Below are positions 17,938-27,088 of a stretch of 64,000 nt of DNA, piece by piece (the stretch's first letter is position 1; each line of letters starts with the position of its first letter). The translations under genes and the position numbers were made by a program. The DNA comes from Aquitalea magnusonii. GTDB taxonomy: Bacteria; Pseudomonadota; Gammaproteobacteria; Burkholderiales; Chromobacteriaceae. The notes beneath the pieces are model-generated. The model did not search any database, was not told where the DNA came from, and worked only from the letters and a program-made list of their open reading frames with translations. The stretch covers positions 109,796 through 173,795 of the forward strand of contig NZ_QJKC01000010.1 in the NCBI RefSeq assembly GCF_003202035.1, read 5' to 3'.

Positions 17938-20609
17938 GCCGCCGGTGCCTGGCGCTGGGCCAGCAGGGTGGCGTGCAACCGGGCAGCGGTCTGCGGCCGG
18001 GCAAAATGATAGCCCTGGGCCTGCTCGCATCCCATTTGCCGCAGCAGTTCGGCAATCTGCTGGCTTTCCACCCCTTCGGCCAGCGTCTGCAGTTGCAGCT
18101 TGCGCGCCATTTCGATGATGGCGCAGACGATATTGCCGTCGTCGGCATCTTCTGCCAGATGGCGGATGAAGGATTGATCAATCTTCAGCTTGTTGACCGA
18201 CAAGCGCTTGAGATAGGCCAGGCTGGAATAGCCGGTGCCGAAATCGTCGATGGCCAGCCTGACGCCCAGTTCGCTCAGCCGTGACAGCGTGTGCTGCACA
18301 CCTTCGGTCTGGTGCAGCAAGGTGGTTTCGGTCAGCTCCAGTTCCAGCAGCTGTGGCGGCAGGCCGCTGTGGGCCAGCGCCTCGGCCACGGTCTGTTCCA
18401 GATTGCCGCGCTTGAACTGCACTGCCGAGATATTCACCGCCACAGACAAGGGGTGGTCCAGCAGCGGCTGCCATAGCGCCGCCTGGCGGCAGGCTTCGCG
18501 CAGCACCCATTGGCCCAGCGGCACGATCAGGCCGCTGCTTTCGGCCATGGGGATGAACTCGGCCGGTGCAATCAGCCGCTCGCCATCCTGCCAGCGCACC
18601 AGTGCTTCCACCCCCAGCATGCGGCCGTCCTCCAGACTGACCTGCGGCTGATAGTGCAGCACGAACTGGCCCGCCTCCAGTGCCGCCATGAAATGGCTGC
18701 GCAGCCGCAATACCTGCTGCGCCTCGACATTCATCCTTTCGTCGAACAGGCGGTAGGTATTACGCCCGGCATCCTTGGCGTGATACATGGCGGTATCCGC
18801 CTTTTTCATCAGGGTGGTGAAGTCCTCGCCATCGGCCGGATACAGCGCCACCCCGATGGAGGCCGAGGTGGACAGCTGATGGTTGTGCAGCATGAAAGGC
18901 TGCTCCAGGCCATGCAGGATGCGCCCGATCAGCGAGGTCAGTCCCTCCAGCCCACCCATGCCGCACAAGCCGGGCAGCAAGAGCAGGAACTCGTCGCCCC
19001 CCAGCCGGCAGGCGGTATCCTGCTCGCGCAGCAAGGACTGCAGGCGCTGCGCCACCGCTTGCAGCATCTCGTCGCCCACATCGTGTCCCAGTGAATCATT
19101 GATGGTCTTGAAGCCGTCCAGGTCCAGAAACAGCATGGCCAGCTGCTCCGCGTGGCGCTGGGCCAGGCTGGCCTGCTGGCAGAAGCGGTCTTCGGCCAGA
19201 ATGCGGTTGGGCAGGCCGGTCAGTGCATCATGATGGGCGAGGAAGGCAATCTGCTGCTGCTGGCGCTTGCGTTCGCCAATATCCTGGAACAGCAGCACCG
19301 TGCCGACATTCTGGCCATCCTTGAGCAGCGGGTAGGCATCGTAACGCACGGCCAGCAGGCTGCCATCGGCGCGGGTGAATACGTCGTCGGCCTCATGCAC
19401 GCTACGTCCCTGCTGCAGCGCCTGGCGAATCAGGCAGTTCGCCGCCGGCAGCGGCCGGCCATCGGCCTGCTGCGCATGAATCAGCCCCGGCAGGTCCGCC
19501 ACGCGCAGGGTCGCTTCGTCGGCATGGCCCAGCAACTGGCGGGCGGCCGGATTGGAAAACAGGTAGCGGCCCTGCTCATCCATGCCGCAGATGCCCTCAC
19601 CCACCGAATTGAACAACTGGCGGAAGCGGTCTTCGCTGGCCTGCAGCTCGCCACTGGCATGGCGCTGGCGTTCTTCCGAGCGGCGCAGGCGCTGCAGCAG
19701 CCAGGCCAGCAGCAGCAGCGACAGCAAGGACACCACCACCGTACCCAGCAAGGTGGCATACCACTGTGCCAGAAAGTCATTGCTGGCAATGCCGGCGGCC
19801 ACATAGAAAGGGAAATCGCCCACCCGCTTGAAAGCGTAAACCCGCTCGATGTGGTCGATGGCGGCATAAAAACGGATCATCCCCTGCTGCGCGCCGGCCT
19901 CCACCCGCTGGTGCATGGGATTGTTATGCAAGGTCTGGTTGACCGTGCCCGGCCGTGCCGGATGGCGCAACACCAGCCGGCCATCGTCACTGCGGCGAAA
20001 GGTAATCACCCCATGCGGCCCCAGGTCCACCGCGTCGAACAACTGCTGGAAATAGCCGATATCCAGCGGCGCCATGGCAATGCCGGCAAACGCCCCCTGT
20101 GGGGTACGGATCGGCACCGCCATATACAGCTGCAGGCTGTGGTTGATGCGGCCGGTGGTCACTTCGGAAAAAAACAGGCGTTGCTGCGGGTGCTGGCTCA
20201 GGGCAATGAAGTAGCTGCGGTCACGCACATTGGCCTGGGGCAGCAAGTGATCGGAGGCATACAGCACATTCCCCTCGGCATCGATCAGCCGCAGGCCGAT
20301 GATTTCGGGAAAATGGCGTGCCGGCAGGGCCAGCTGCTGCTGCATGGCTGCGGCATACTGTGGCCGGGCCGCCAGTGACAGGGCGGACAGCGGCGTGCGC
20401 TGGGCCAGCTCTTCCAGATTGGCCTGGGTACGCCGCAGCGCCGCTTCCAGCCGGGCCTCCAGCACGGCCACCACATTGCGGGCATTCACTTCGGCCTGGT
20501 GCTGTTTTTCGACATAGGCCGTACCCAGCAGAAAAGCGATCAGCGCGGCCGTGCCCATGAACAGCAGCAGGAAGAACACCAGGTAGATGCGTTGCGGACG
20601 CTGGATCAT
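17934..20609 (-). CDS. Cache-PAS-GGDEF-EAL c-di-GMP turnover protein
   Basis: The 891-residue protein has a TM helix (IYLVFFLLLFMGTAALIAFL), a periplasmic Cache sensor (about residues 40-280), a second TM helix (LLGTVVVSLLSLLLLAW), a PAS domain, GGDEF and EAL domains. GGDEF is intact with REQD at the I-site position. The EAL domain keeps VEALVRW, ELTETTLL, IDDFGTGYSSLAYL, KIDQSFIR and EGVES, so both synthesis and hydrolysis look possible. The frame opens at a TTG (20651); the ATG at 20609 is the better start. Net activity cannot be told from sequence. Confidence 0.92.
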   Translation of the reverse strand: MIQRPQRIYLVFFLLLFMGTAALIAFLLGTAYVEKQHQAEVNARNVVAVLEARLEAALRRTQANLEELAQRTPLSALSLAARPQYAAAMQQQLALPARHFPEIIGLRLIDAEGNVLYASDHLLPQANVRDRSYFIALSQHPQQRLFFSEVTTGRINHSLQLYMAVPIRTPQGAFAGIAMAPLDIGYFQQLFDAVDLGPHGVITFRRSDDGRLVLRHPARPGTVNQTLHNNPMHQRVEAGAQQGMIRFYAAIDHIERVYAFKRVGDFPFYVAAGIASNDFLAQWYATLLGTVVVSLLSLLLLAWLLQRLRRSEERQRHASGELQASEDRFRQLFNSVGEGICGMDEQGRYLFSNPAARQLLGHADEATLRVADLPGLIHAQQADGRPLPAANCLIRQALQQGRSVHEADDVFTRADGSLLAVRYDAYPLLKDGQNVGTVLLFQDIGERKRQQQQIAFLAHHDALTGLPNRILAEDRFCQQASLAQRHAEQLAMLFLDLDGFKTINDSLGHDVGDEMLQAVAQRLQSLLREQDTACRLGGDEFLLLLPGLCGMGGLEGLTSLIGRILHGLEQPFMLHNHQLSTSASIGVALYPADGEDFTTLMKKADTAMYHAKDAGRNTYRLFDERMNVEAQQVLRLRSHFMAALEAGQFVLHYQPQVSLEDGRMLGVEALVRWQDGERLIAPAEFIPMAESSGLIVPLGQWVLREACRQAALWQPLLDHPLSVAVNISAVQFKRGNLEQTVAEALAHSGLPPQLLELELTETTLLHQTEGVQHTLSRLSELGVRLAIDDFGTGYSSLAYLKRLSVNKLKIDQSFIRHLAEDADDGNIVCAIIEMARKLQLQTLAEGVESQQIAELLRQMGCEQAQGYHFARPQTAARLHATLLAQRQAPAA

Positions 20610-20901
20610 GGGCCAGATAAGGATGGTTGATGCTGCAGGCCATGTTAGCAAACCCTATCTGGCTGTCCTAGCCACTTCACCATCATCCGGCTGACAAAAA
20701 TCAAGCTGGCGACACATGGAAAAATACATTGACATTAATATCCGGATCCAGCGATACAGCGCGGATTTTTCCGGATGACTGCCCCATGGCAAGTGGTCAG
20801 CGCTAGGAGCGTGGTTTGCACGGTCAGCGACCAGAAATGTCTGGCTGTTTTCAGCTTGACGCTCCCGCGCACCATCCTGAAGGGCCCTTGCCGGTTGGCG
20901 C

Positions 20902-21675
20902 TCAGGGCTGCCAGTCATGGTAGGGCTGGTGCACCGCGGCATAGGCGCGCGCCAGCTCACCACTGGCGCGGGCGGCGGCAATCGCCTTGCTCAACACCTG
21001 GTTGACATAATTGCCACGCTGGTTGCAGGAAAGAAAGATCACATCCGGGTAATCGTCGAAATGGGCGCGGTGCACATGATCCAGCCTGAATTTGCGGATC
21101 AGGAAATCCGCTTCCTCCTGCGCCCAGATCACCCCGTCTATCCGCCCCTGATTAAGCATTTTCAGCGAGCGCTCCAGATCCACCACGCTGTCGGTGTGAA
21201 AGCCCCAGTTGGTGGGTGGCGCTGCCAGCCGGTATTTGTTGAGATTGGCCATGTCCAGCAGCGCCGCCTTGTCCAGCGGCCTGGCCTTGTTGCTGTACAG
21301 CACAAAGCTGACCTTGCCCAGCATCTCATGAGCAAACTGATAAGGCGTCTGATTGTCCGCGCCATCGCGGATTTTCATGATGGGAAAACGAAAATCGGCA
21401 TTCTGGTCGTTGATGTCCAGATAGACCCGCCGCACCGGCTCGATGCTGAGACTGATCCGCCCCGCGGGGTAGTACTTGTTCACCACCCTGATCAGGTTGG
21501 CAAAGGGGCTGTCCACGGCATTTTCCAGCACTTGCGGCAGAAACACCGCAATGCCGTGGATGTCCGGCCTATCATAAGCCGCCGGGCCATCCGGCGTGAC
21601 CGTACCATTGCAAGCCTCCGCCGCCACCGGTAACAGGCCGAGCAGGAGCACTCCGCGCATGACCATCCGCCACAT
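20902..21675 (-). CDS. Periplasmic solute-binding protein, family 3-like, orphan
   Basis: The 257-residue protein has a signal peptide (RGVLLLGLLPVAAEA) and a fold resembling family 3 extracellular solute-binding proteins (strand LSIEPVRRVYLDI, then DFRFPIMKI, SFVLYSNKA, LKMLNQGRIDGVIW). There is no permease or ATPase gene next to it; its neighbours are c-di-GMP signalling genes. Such orphan binding proteins are often sensory rather than transport components, which is an inference here. The first two Met codons in the run MWRMVM could also serve as the start. Confidence 0.75.
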   Translation of the reverse strand: MWRMVMRGVLLLGLLPVAAEACNGTVTPDGPAAYDRPDIHGIAVFLPQVLENAVDSPFANLIRVVNKYYPAGRISLSIEPVRRVYLDINDQNADFRFPIMKIRDGADNQTPYQFAHEMLGKVSFVLYSNKARPLDKAALLDMANLNKYRLAAPPTNWGFHTDSVVDLERSLKMLNQGRIDGVIWAQEEADFLIRKFRLDHVHRAHFDDYPDVIFLSCNQRGNYVNQVLSKAIAAARASGELARAYAAVHQPYHDWQP

Positions 21676-21784
21676 GAGACCACACCCTCCAGCCGCTTGC
21701 GATAATGCGTATTAGCATCAATCCGGCGCCGGTGCCGGACAAAATCCGCGCCGCGACGAGCCGTCATGGCGTTGGCAGAGCGGC

Positions 21785-23029
21785 TCAGTCCCAGGCCAGC
21801 CACTGCTGCAGGTAATGGTGCGGGTCCAGTCCCCATTTGCGCTCATCTTCGTAACGCAGCACCCGGTCGCCGCCGCCAAAGCCGAAATGCCGGGCCAGAT
21901 CGATCAGGTGCGGCTTGATGTGCAGCTTGTTCTGCATATTGAAAAACGCCAGCACCTTGGGGCTGGTGAGATCGTCGTAGTTATGCTCCACCACCACCGC
22001 CAGCTTGCCGCTTTCCAGTGAAACCAGGGTGCCCACCGGATAGATGCCTATGCTTTTGACAAAATCCTTCACCTGCTGCGGATTGAAATGGTGCTTGCTC
22101 CATTCGAATATCTTGCGGATCGCCATCGGCGGCGTCATGCCCAGGTGATAGCAGCGGTCGGAAGTCAGCGCATCATAGACATCGATGATGGCGGCCTTCT
22201 GCCCCAGGCTGCTGATCTGCTCGCCCTTCTTGCCGAAGGGATAGCCGGTGCCGTCATAGCGCTCGTGATGCTCCAGCGCCGGCAGGATCACATCGCTGGA
22301 CAATTCCGGATATTGCTTGAGCACGCTCACGCCATAGCCGACATGCTTGCGCATGGCCTCGAATTCGATATGGCTGAGCTTGCCCGGCTTGTTGAGTATC
22401 TGCGAATCGACATAAATCTTGCCGATATCATGCAACATGCCGCCAATGCCGGCATCCATCACCTCCTCGTTACTCAGGCCGCTGTCATGCTGCAGAATCA
22501 TCAGCAGCACCCCGACACTGATGGAGTGGTGAAAGATATAACTGTCCTTTTCCTTGATCCGCCCCAGGATGTTCAGGGCATCCGCGTTGCGGCGTACCGA
22601 ATCGGCCAGCTCCTGCGCCACATCGCGCACCGGGTCCATGTTCAGCTTTTTGCCCAGCTTGGCATCCAGCAGGATGCTGTGGATGGTGGCATGGGCACGA
22701 TCCAGAATGGCCTTGGCCCGCGGCAACTCCGCGCCCAGCTCCGCCGTCACCGCCTGACTCGGCTTTTCCACCAGGATATCCAGCAGCGCATCGTCGATGG
22801 ACTGGTCCACCTCCGACTTCAGCTGCGCCTCACTCACATCGCTGCCCTTGCGGGTATCGATGTAGAACTCCATGATCCCGGCATCGCGCAGCTGCGCGAT
22901 CTGCTCTTCCCGCTCGACCCGGAAACGCGTCAGCCAGAAGGGGTGAGACATCCAGCCACAATCCAGATCGGCGATATACATGCCCAGGCGCAGCTGGTCG
23001 ATACTGATCCTCTTGATGTATTCAGCCAT
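21785..23029 (-). CDS. HD-GYP phosphodiesterase with N-terminal DUF3391
   Basis: The 414-residue protein starts with DUF3391 (ISIDQLRLGMYIADLDCGWM) and has a complete HD-GYP domain: HSISVGVLLM, MLHDIGKIYVDSQIL, a His in KHVGYGVSVL, HHERYDGTGYPFG and IIDVYDALTSDRCYH. All expected metal ligands are visible, so it probably hydrolyses c-di-GMP. It is cytosolic. Its start overlaps the stop of the upstream PAS-HAMP gene by 8 bp, making it the last gene of a three-gene operon. Confidence 0.93.
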   Translation of the reverse strand: MAEYIKRISIDQLRLGMYIADLDCGWMSHPFWLTRFRVEREEQIAQLRDAGIMEFYIDTRKGSDVSEAQLKSEVDQSIDDALLDILVEKPSQAVTAELGAELPRAKAILDRAHATIHSILLDAKLGKKLNMDPVRDVAQELADSVRRNADALNILGRIKEKDSYIFHHSISVGVLLMILQHDSGLSNEEVMDAGIGGMLHDIGKIYVDSQILNKPGKLSHIEFEAMRKHVGYGVSVLKQYPELSSDVILPALEHHERYDGTGYPFGKKGEQISSLGQKAAIIDVYDALTSDRCYHLGMTPPMAIRKIFEWSKHHFNPQQVKDFVKSIGIYPVGTLVSLESGKLAVVVEHNYDDLTSPKVLAFFNMQNKLHIKPHLIDLARHFGFGGGDRVLRYEDERKWGLDPHHYLQQWLAWD

Positions 23030-24611
23030 TGCGCGTACCGGGTGCCACTTCGAAATAGCTCACCATCTGCTTCAACTGCGTGGAAATGGTATGCAGCTGG
23101 GCCGACATGGAATACGCCTCGTGGGTTTCCATGCGGTTATCCACCACCAGTTCGCTCAACTGCTGGATCTTCTCCAGGAAGTCATTGAAGGTATGGCTGC
23201 GCAACTGTTCCAGACAGAGGATGTCATCCATGTCGTTGCAGATGGCCTCCTGCAAGGCGGCATCTCCGCCGGCCAGCGCCAGCACGCTCTGGATGGCGGC
23301 ACGCACATGGTCCAGCCTGTCCTTGATTTCCACGGTGGTATTCATTTCAAACAGCGATTTGGCCTCGATCAGCTTGTCATGCTGGCAATCCAGATGGTCA
23401 CTGATCTCGAACAGCGCGGTATTCAGCGCCAGGCAATGCTGATCGATATGCTCGGACATCAGCAGCAGCTCATCCATCACCACCTTCAGATGCATCTGCA
23501 TGGTGGCACTGGAGCGGATCAGATGCCCGGTTTCGCCGGCCCCGGTCAGCTGGACTTCGCCGGTCAGGTCGCCCTCGGCCATCTTGTCGAAATTGTCGAT
23601 GGCCATTTCCAGCGGATGCACGATGCTGCGCATGAAATACCAGCCAAACAGCAATACCAGTGAAATGCCGAGGAAAATGCCGGCGAGCGAGATGTTTTCG
23701 ATCAGCGCGTTGCGTTGCAGATGATGGCTGACCCGGCGCGATGCCGCTTCCAGTATCGTGCTGCGCAGATTGGCAATTTCCGTTTGCAGCTCACCGGCCA
23801 CCGCGCTGGCACGCTCCTGCGCCGGGCCATCGCCGGCATGCGCCAGCCCCTGCAGCGTGCTCAGCTTGACCAGGTCTTTCTTGATCTCGTCGACACTGGC
23901 GCGGTAGTTCTCGTCAGCCGCCAGGTCATTGAGCCGGGCGATATTCTCATCCACCGACTTGAGCACCGGTGCCACCGGGCCGGTATTGCGTTTCAGGTTT
24001 TCCACTTCGCTGTGCAGATCGCCCAGCACCACGACGTTCTGCAGCACATGCTGGTTCTGATACACCAGCTGCTCGCCGCCCTGGCGGATGCCACCAATGC
24101 CCAGGTAGCCGCCCACCACCAGCAGCAGCATGACAAACAGCGAACCCAGCAGATAGCCGGAGTGGATGGACAGGATGCGCTTCAGCTTCAGGCCGGACTT
24201 TTTCTTGGGCACCTCGCCCCGGTACAGTTTTTCTGCCGCCGCGATCTGCTGCTCGGTCGCCATGGTGCGTACCGACATGTAGCCGATGGTCTTGCCCGCC
24301 TTGCGAATGGGCACCACGGTGGCTTCCACCCAGTAACTGCCACCGTCCTTGGTCAGGTTTTTCACGATGCCACGCCACAGGTCGCCCGCTTCCAGCGAGC
24401 TCCACAAATCGGCAAACGCCCAGGCCGGCATGTCGGGATGGCGCACGATGTTATGCGGCTGGCCAATCAGCTCTTCCCGCGCATAGCCGCTGATGCGCAC
24501 AAAGGCATCGTTGGCGTAAGTAATCATGCCGCACAAGTCGGTCTTGGAAACAATGGCCGATGTTTCCCTGGCGGCATCCGCCAGCATTGCGTCGTCATTA
24601 AAATTAATCAT
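23022..24611 (-). CDS. Aer-like PAS-TM-HAMP protein without the chemoreceptor tip
   Basis: The 529-residue protein starts with a PAS domain of Aer type (ITYANDAFVRISGY, GQPHNIVRHPDMP, GDLWRGIVKN), then two TM helices (GSLFVMLLLVVGGYLGIGGI and GIFLGISLVLLFGWYFM) around a roughly 150-residue segment, and a HAMP (HPLEMAIDNFDKMAEGDLTGEV). The remaining 200 residues are helical but lack the conserved EAARAGE/GRGFAVVADEVR hairpin tip that contacts CheA and CheW. It therefore should not act as a normal chemoreceptor. The ATG at 24611 has AGGAAG upstream and overlaps the preceding stop by one base (TAATG). Confidence 0.82.
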   Translation of the reverse strand: MINFNDDAMLADAARETSAIVSKTDLCGMITYANDAFVRISGYAREELIGQPHNIVRHPDMPAWAFADLWSSLEAGDLWRGIVKNLTKDGGSYWVEATVVPIRKAGKTIGYMSVRTMATEQQIAAAEKLYRGEVPKKKSGLKLKRILSIHSGYLLGSLFVMLLLVVGGYLGIGGIRQGGEQLVYQNQHVLQNVVVLGDLHSEVENLKRNTGPVAPVLKSVDENIARLNDLAADENYRASVDEIKKDLVKLSTLQGLAHAGDGPAQERASAVAGELQTEIANLRSTILEAASRRVSHHLQRNALIENISLAGIFLGISLVLLFGWYFMRSIVHPLEMAIDNFDKMAEGDLTGEVQLTGAGETGHLIRSSATMQMHLKVVMDELLLMSEHIDQHCLALNTALFEISDHLDCQHDKLIEAKSLFEMNTTVEIKDRLDHVRAAIQSVLALAGGDAALQEAICNDMDDILCLEQLRSHTFNDFLEKIQQLSELVVDNRMETHEAYSMSAQLHTISTQLKQMVSYFEVAPGTRNG

Positions 24612-25774
24612 TACACTTCCTGCCAAATCTTCTTGATGGAGAACATTGCCACCTTGCATTTACCCAGGGAAATGCTGCTCTGGATGGCAAATTCGGGCTG
24701 TCTGATATCACGCAATACCGGATCGGCCTTGGGAAATCCCTTGGCATCCGACACCACGTACACTTCCGGGTTTTTCTTGTTCTGGCAGTAGCTTTTCACG
24801 ATGCCCACCTCGCCATTGTTCAGCTGTACCAGCGAACCGGGCGGAAAGATGCCGATTTTCCTGATCAATACCGAAATATGCTTTTCCAGGCAGAGGCTGC
24901 CCTTGCTGACGAAAATTTCCTTCAGGGAGTTGCCGGGCAGGATGCCGCTGCGCCGCTGGTTGGCCACCACCATGCCGGCATAGGTATCGGCCAGGCTGAG
25001 GATCATGGAAAACTCATGCAGCTCGTCATTTTTCTTGCCATGCGGATAACCACTGCCATCCGGCTTTTCATGATGCTCGTAGACATAGCGCAGCCATGCC
25101 TCGTTATGGATGCCATGCTTGCGCAACATGCGTACCGCAGAAACCGTGTGCTCCTTGATGCGGCTGTATTCATGATCAGACATGATCTCCAAATGACTGG
25201 ACGTATGATCAAAGTGGTAAAGACTGATGTCGCGGGTAAGCGCCGCACAGACCAGGGGTAATAACTGCGCGTCGTCATCGCAGGACTGCACGGCGATCAG
25301 GTAAGCAACGGCAGCACCCAGCACATGCTTGACCGGGCGGGTTTCCCGGCTGCTCTGGTTCAGATAGAGCGCCGCCAGCACGGCATCGCTGTTGCGCTTG
25401 AGCAGCTGGATCAGTTGCCGTGCCCGCTGCCACACCAGGTCCTCGATACGGGACAGATTGCTGGGCGGGCTGAGCACGATCTTGTGGATGCGGGAGATCG
25501 AGGTGATCAACTCGGTGGCCAGTACAAAAACGGGTTCGCGCACCGCCCACTCGTCACGCTCGTCCTCATTGGCCGCCTCATTGCTTTTTTCTTCTGCCGG
25601 GTTTGGCTCACCGATGTAATAACCGCGATGGACGATTTTCTCGGCCACCCCCGGCATGGAAATGACGATGCCCTTGCGCAGGATGAGATTGTTATTGGCA
25701 TCGTAAATGGACCACTCGAGTGGTTTGTTGACCGGGAGGTCGGATAAGCTGGCTCTGCGCAGTAGCTTAACCAT
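24611..25774 (-). CDS. Degenerate HD-GYP protein
   Basis: The 387-residue protein resembles the HD-GYP gene two positions downstream: an N-terminal part (about 1-90), a middle HD-GYP-like domain with HHEKPDGSGYPHG and LADTYAGMV, and a C-terminal barrel-like tail. The signature HDIGK is replaced by RDISL (in ALTRDISLYHF), so the metal-binding His of the HD pair is lost. It may bind c-di-GMP or act structurally rather than hydrolyse it. The ATG at 25774 follows AGAGGTGG; an earlier in-frame start is not supported. It heads the operon with the PAS-HAMP and HD-GYP genes. Confidence 0.78.
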   Translation of the reverse strand: MVKLLRRASLSDLPVNKPLEWSIYDANNNLILRKGIVISMPGVAEKIVHRGYYIGEPNPAEEKSNEAANEDERDEWAVREPVFVLATELITSISRIHKIVLSPPSNLSRIEDLVWQRARQLIQLLKRNSDAVLAALYLNQSSRETRPVKHVLGAAVAYLIAVQSCDDDAQLLPLVCAALTRDISLYHFDHTSSHLEIMSDHEYSRIKEHTVSAVRMLRKHGIHNEAWLRYVYEHHEKPDGSGYPHGKKNDELHEFSMILSLADTYAGMVVANQRRSGILPGNSLKEIFVSKGSLCLEKHISVLIRKIGIFPPGSLVQLNNGEVGIVKSYCQNKKNPEVYVVSDAKGFPKADPVLRDIRQPEFAIQSSISLGKCKVAMFSIKKIWQEV

Positions 25775-26488
25775 CAAATTTCCACCTCTTGCAGACCAGG
25801 CGTCCGCCAAGCATGCCGCCGACATGGACCGTCATATGCTGTTCATTGGGTAAATTCATGATTCAGTTTCAAAAATCCAAATATTTTAAAAGTGGTTAAA
25901 TTTCTGTTTAAAATTAACCCAATTTTCATTGCGCGAGTATTTCAAATACATATGTCATCAAATTTGACAATCATCAAATTTTTGGGAAATCGCGGGGAAA
26001 AGGACGAGTCTGCAGCCACTGAAAATCCATTTCTGCAACAGGTGCGGATCGTGCTGCGGCCAGACCGGCTCAGGCCATCGAGCAGCAGCACGTCAGCCAG
26101 CGTCGGCAAGGCATTGAAATTGCATGCAATGCCCTGGCGCGCCCCAGGGCCAGGACGCCCCGCCACAGACCGAGCCGCGCCGGCTCGGGTCGATGCCCAG
26201 CCACTGTGCGGCGCTGCCAGTCGGGATAAATGAACACGACAGCCACAGGCCATCCTCACCCCTGCCGGCTGGTGGAGCGGCTGCTTTGCTCTGTTACAGG
26301 ATGGATATTGGCTGGCGCGGAAAATTAAATACCATGGGCATTAATGACTGCCACGGGGAATGACAGCAGCTAGCGAGCCGGACGCAAGCGAGCGCGGGCA
26401 GGATCTTGTGCGCAGCCCGCAGCCGGCGCCAACAGCCGACCAGGCATCCCGGCAGGCGGGCGCAACATCGGGATGCCATTCCGGGCGC
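25775..26488. other. Intergenic region with AT-rich promoter part, no gene seen
   Basis: The region of 714 bases separates the HD-GYP operon from the FixJ-type regulator. Its left part (25860-25990) is very AT-rich and has a repeated ATCAAATTT (25958 and 25973); it probably holds the operon promoter. On the right a 9-bp inverted repeat GGCATCCCG...CGGGATGCC (26443-26477) may end the regulator transcript. Short frames present in it have no family marks or ribosome binding sites. Confidence 0.5.
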
Positions 26489-27088
26489 TCAGTCCAGCCA
26501 GGGATGTGCCGCCAGCCAGCGACCCAGCTCATTGTCATTGGCGCACTGCAGTTTGCTGAAGATATTGGCACGATGGGTTTCCACCGAGCGATGGCCACAA
26601 GGCGGCACCAGGATGCGGGCGATCTCCTTGTTGGGCTGACCGAGGCCGACCAGCCGGGCCACCTCGCGTTCACGCGGCGTCAGCTCTGCCCAGCGTTGCA
26701 GCGCCTGGGCGCGGGCGCGCGCCAGGGCGATGGCCGCCGGCAGCTTGTCCAGCAGCTGCTGGGTATCCGGCTTTTCCACCCAGTCGTAGGCACCGCGCCG
26801 CACAGCCTCCAGCGCGGTGGGAATATCGCCATGCGCCGACAGAAACAGGGTGACCAGCGGGCTGTGTGCCGCCAGCAGCTGCTCAAACACGCTCAGCCCG
26901 CTCATCCCGCCCAGGCGCAGGTCGAGAATCACGCAGCCGGGCTGGCGCAGGTTGACCGCGCCAAGAAAATCCTCGCCCGAGGCAAAGGCCTGCACCGCCA
27001 GCCCCTGGGAAAACAGCAGCAGGATCAGCGAGCGGCGCAATGCTTCGTCGTCGTCGACCAGAAACAGGGTCAGTGGCAAATCGTTCAT
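26489..27088 (-). CDS. FixJ/NarL-type response regulator, DctR-like
   Basis: The 199-residue protein has a receiver domain (acidic cluster VDDDE, phosphoacceptor Asp56 in VILDLRLGG, Lys in VEKPD) and a LuxR-type HTH (LTPREREVARLVGLGQPNKEIAR). The HTH is unusual: between the two DNA-contact helices the segment VPPCGH is two residues longer than the normal four-residue turn before RSVETHRA. Its start overlaps the kinase stop by ATGA. Together with the kinase and the divergent dicarboxylate permease it forms a set like Rhodobacter dctSR-transporter, so it probably activates the permease gene. Confidence 0.88.
   Translation of the reverse strand: MNDLPLTLFLVDDDEALRRSLILLLFSQGLAVQAFASGEDFLGAVNLRQPGCVILDLRLGGMSGLSVFEQLLAAHSPLVTLFLSAHGDIPTALEAVRRGAYDWVEKPDTQQLLDKLPAAIALARARAQALQRWAELTPREREVARLVGLGQPNKEIARILVPPCGHRSVETHRANIFSKLQCANDNELGRWLAAHPWLD

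Noticed and set aside
20729..20757. TTGACA with a 17-base spacer on the plus strand
   Set aside because: The -10 position reads CGATAC and no plus-strand gene follows; it lies in the leader of a minus-strand gene.
25942..26259. 105-codon frame on the minus strand in the 25.8-26.5 kb gap
   Set aside because: No ribosome binding site, no hydrophobic core or motif, and the composition changes along it; it looks like a chance frame.
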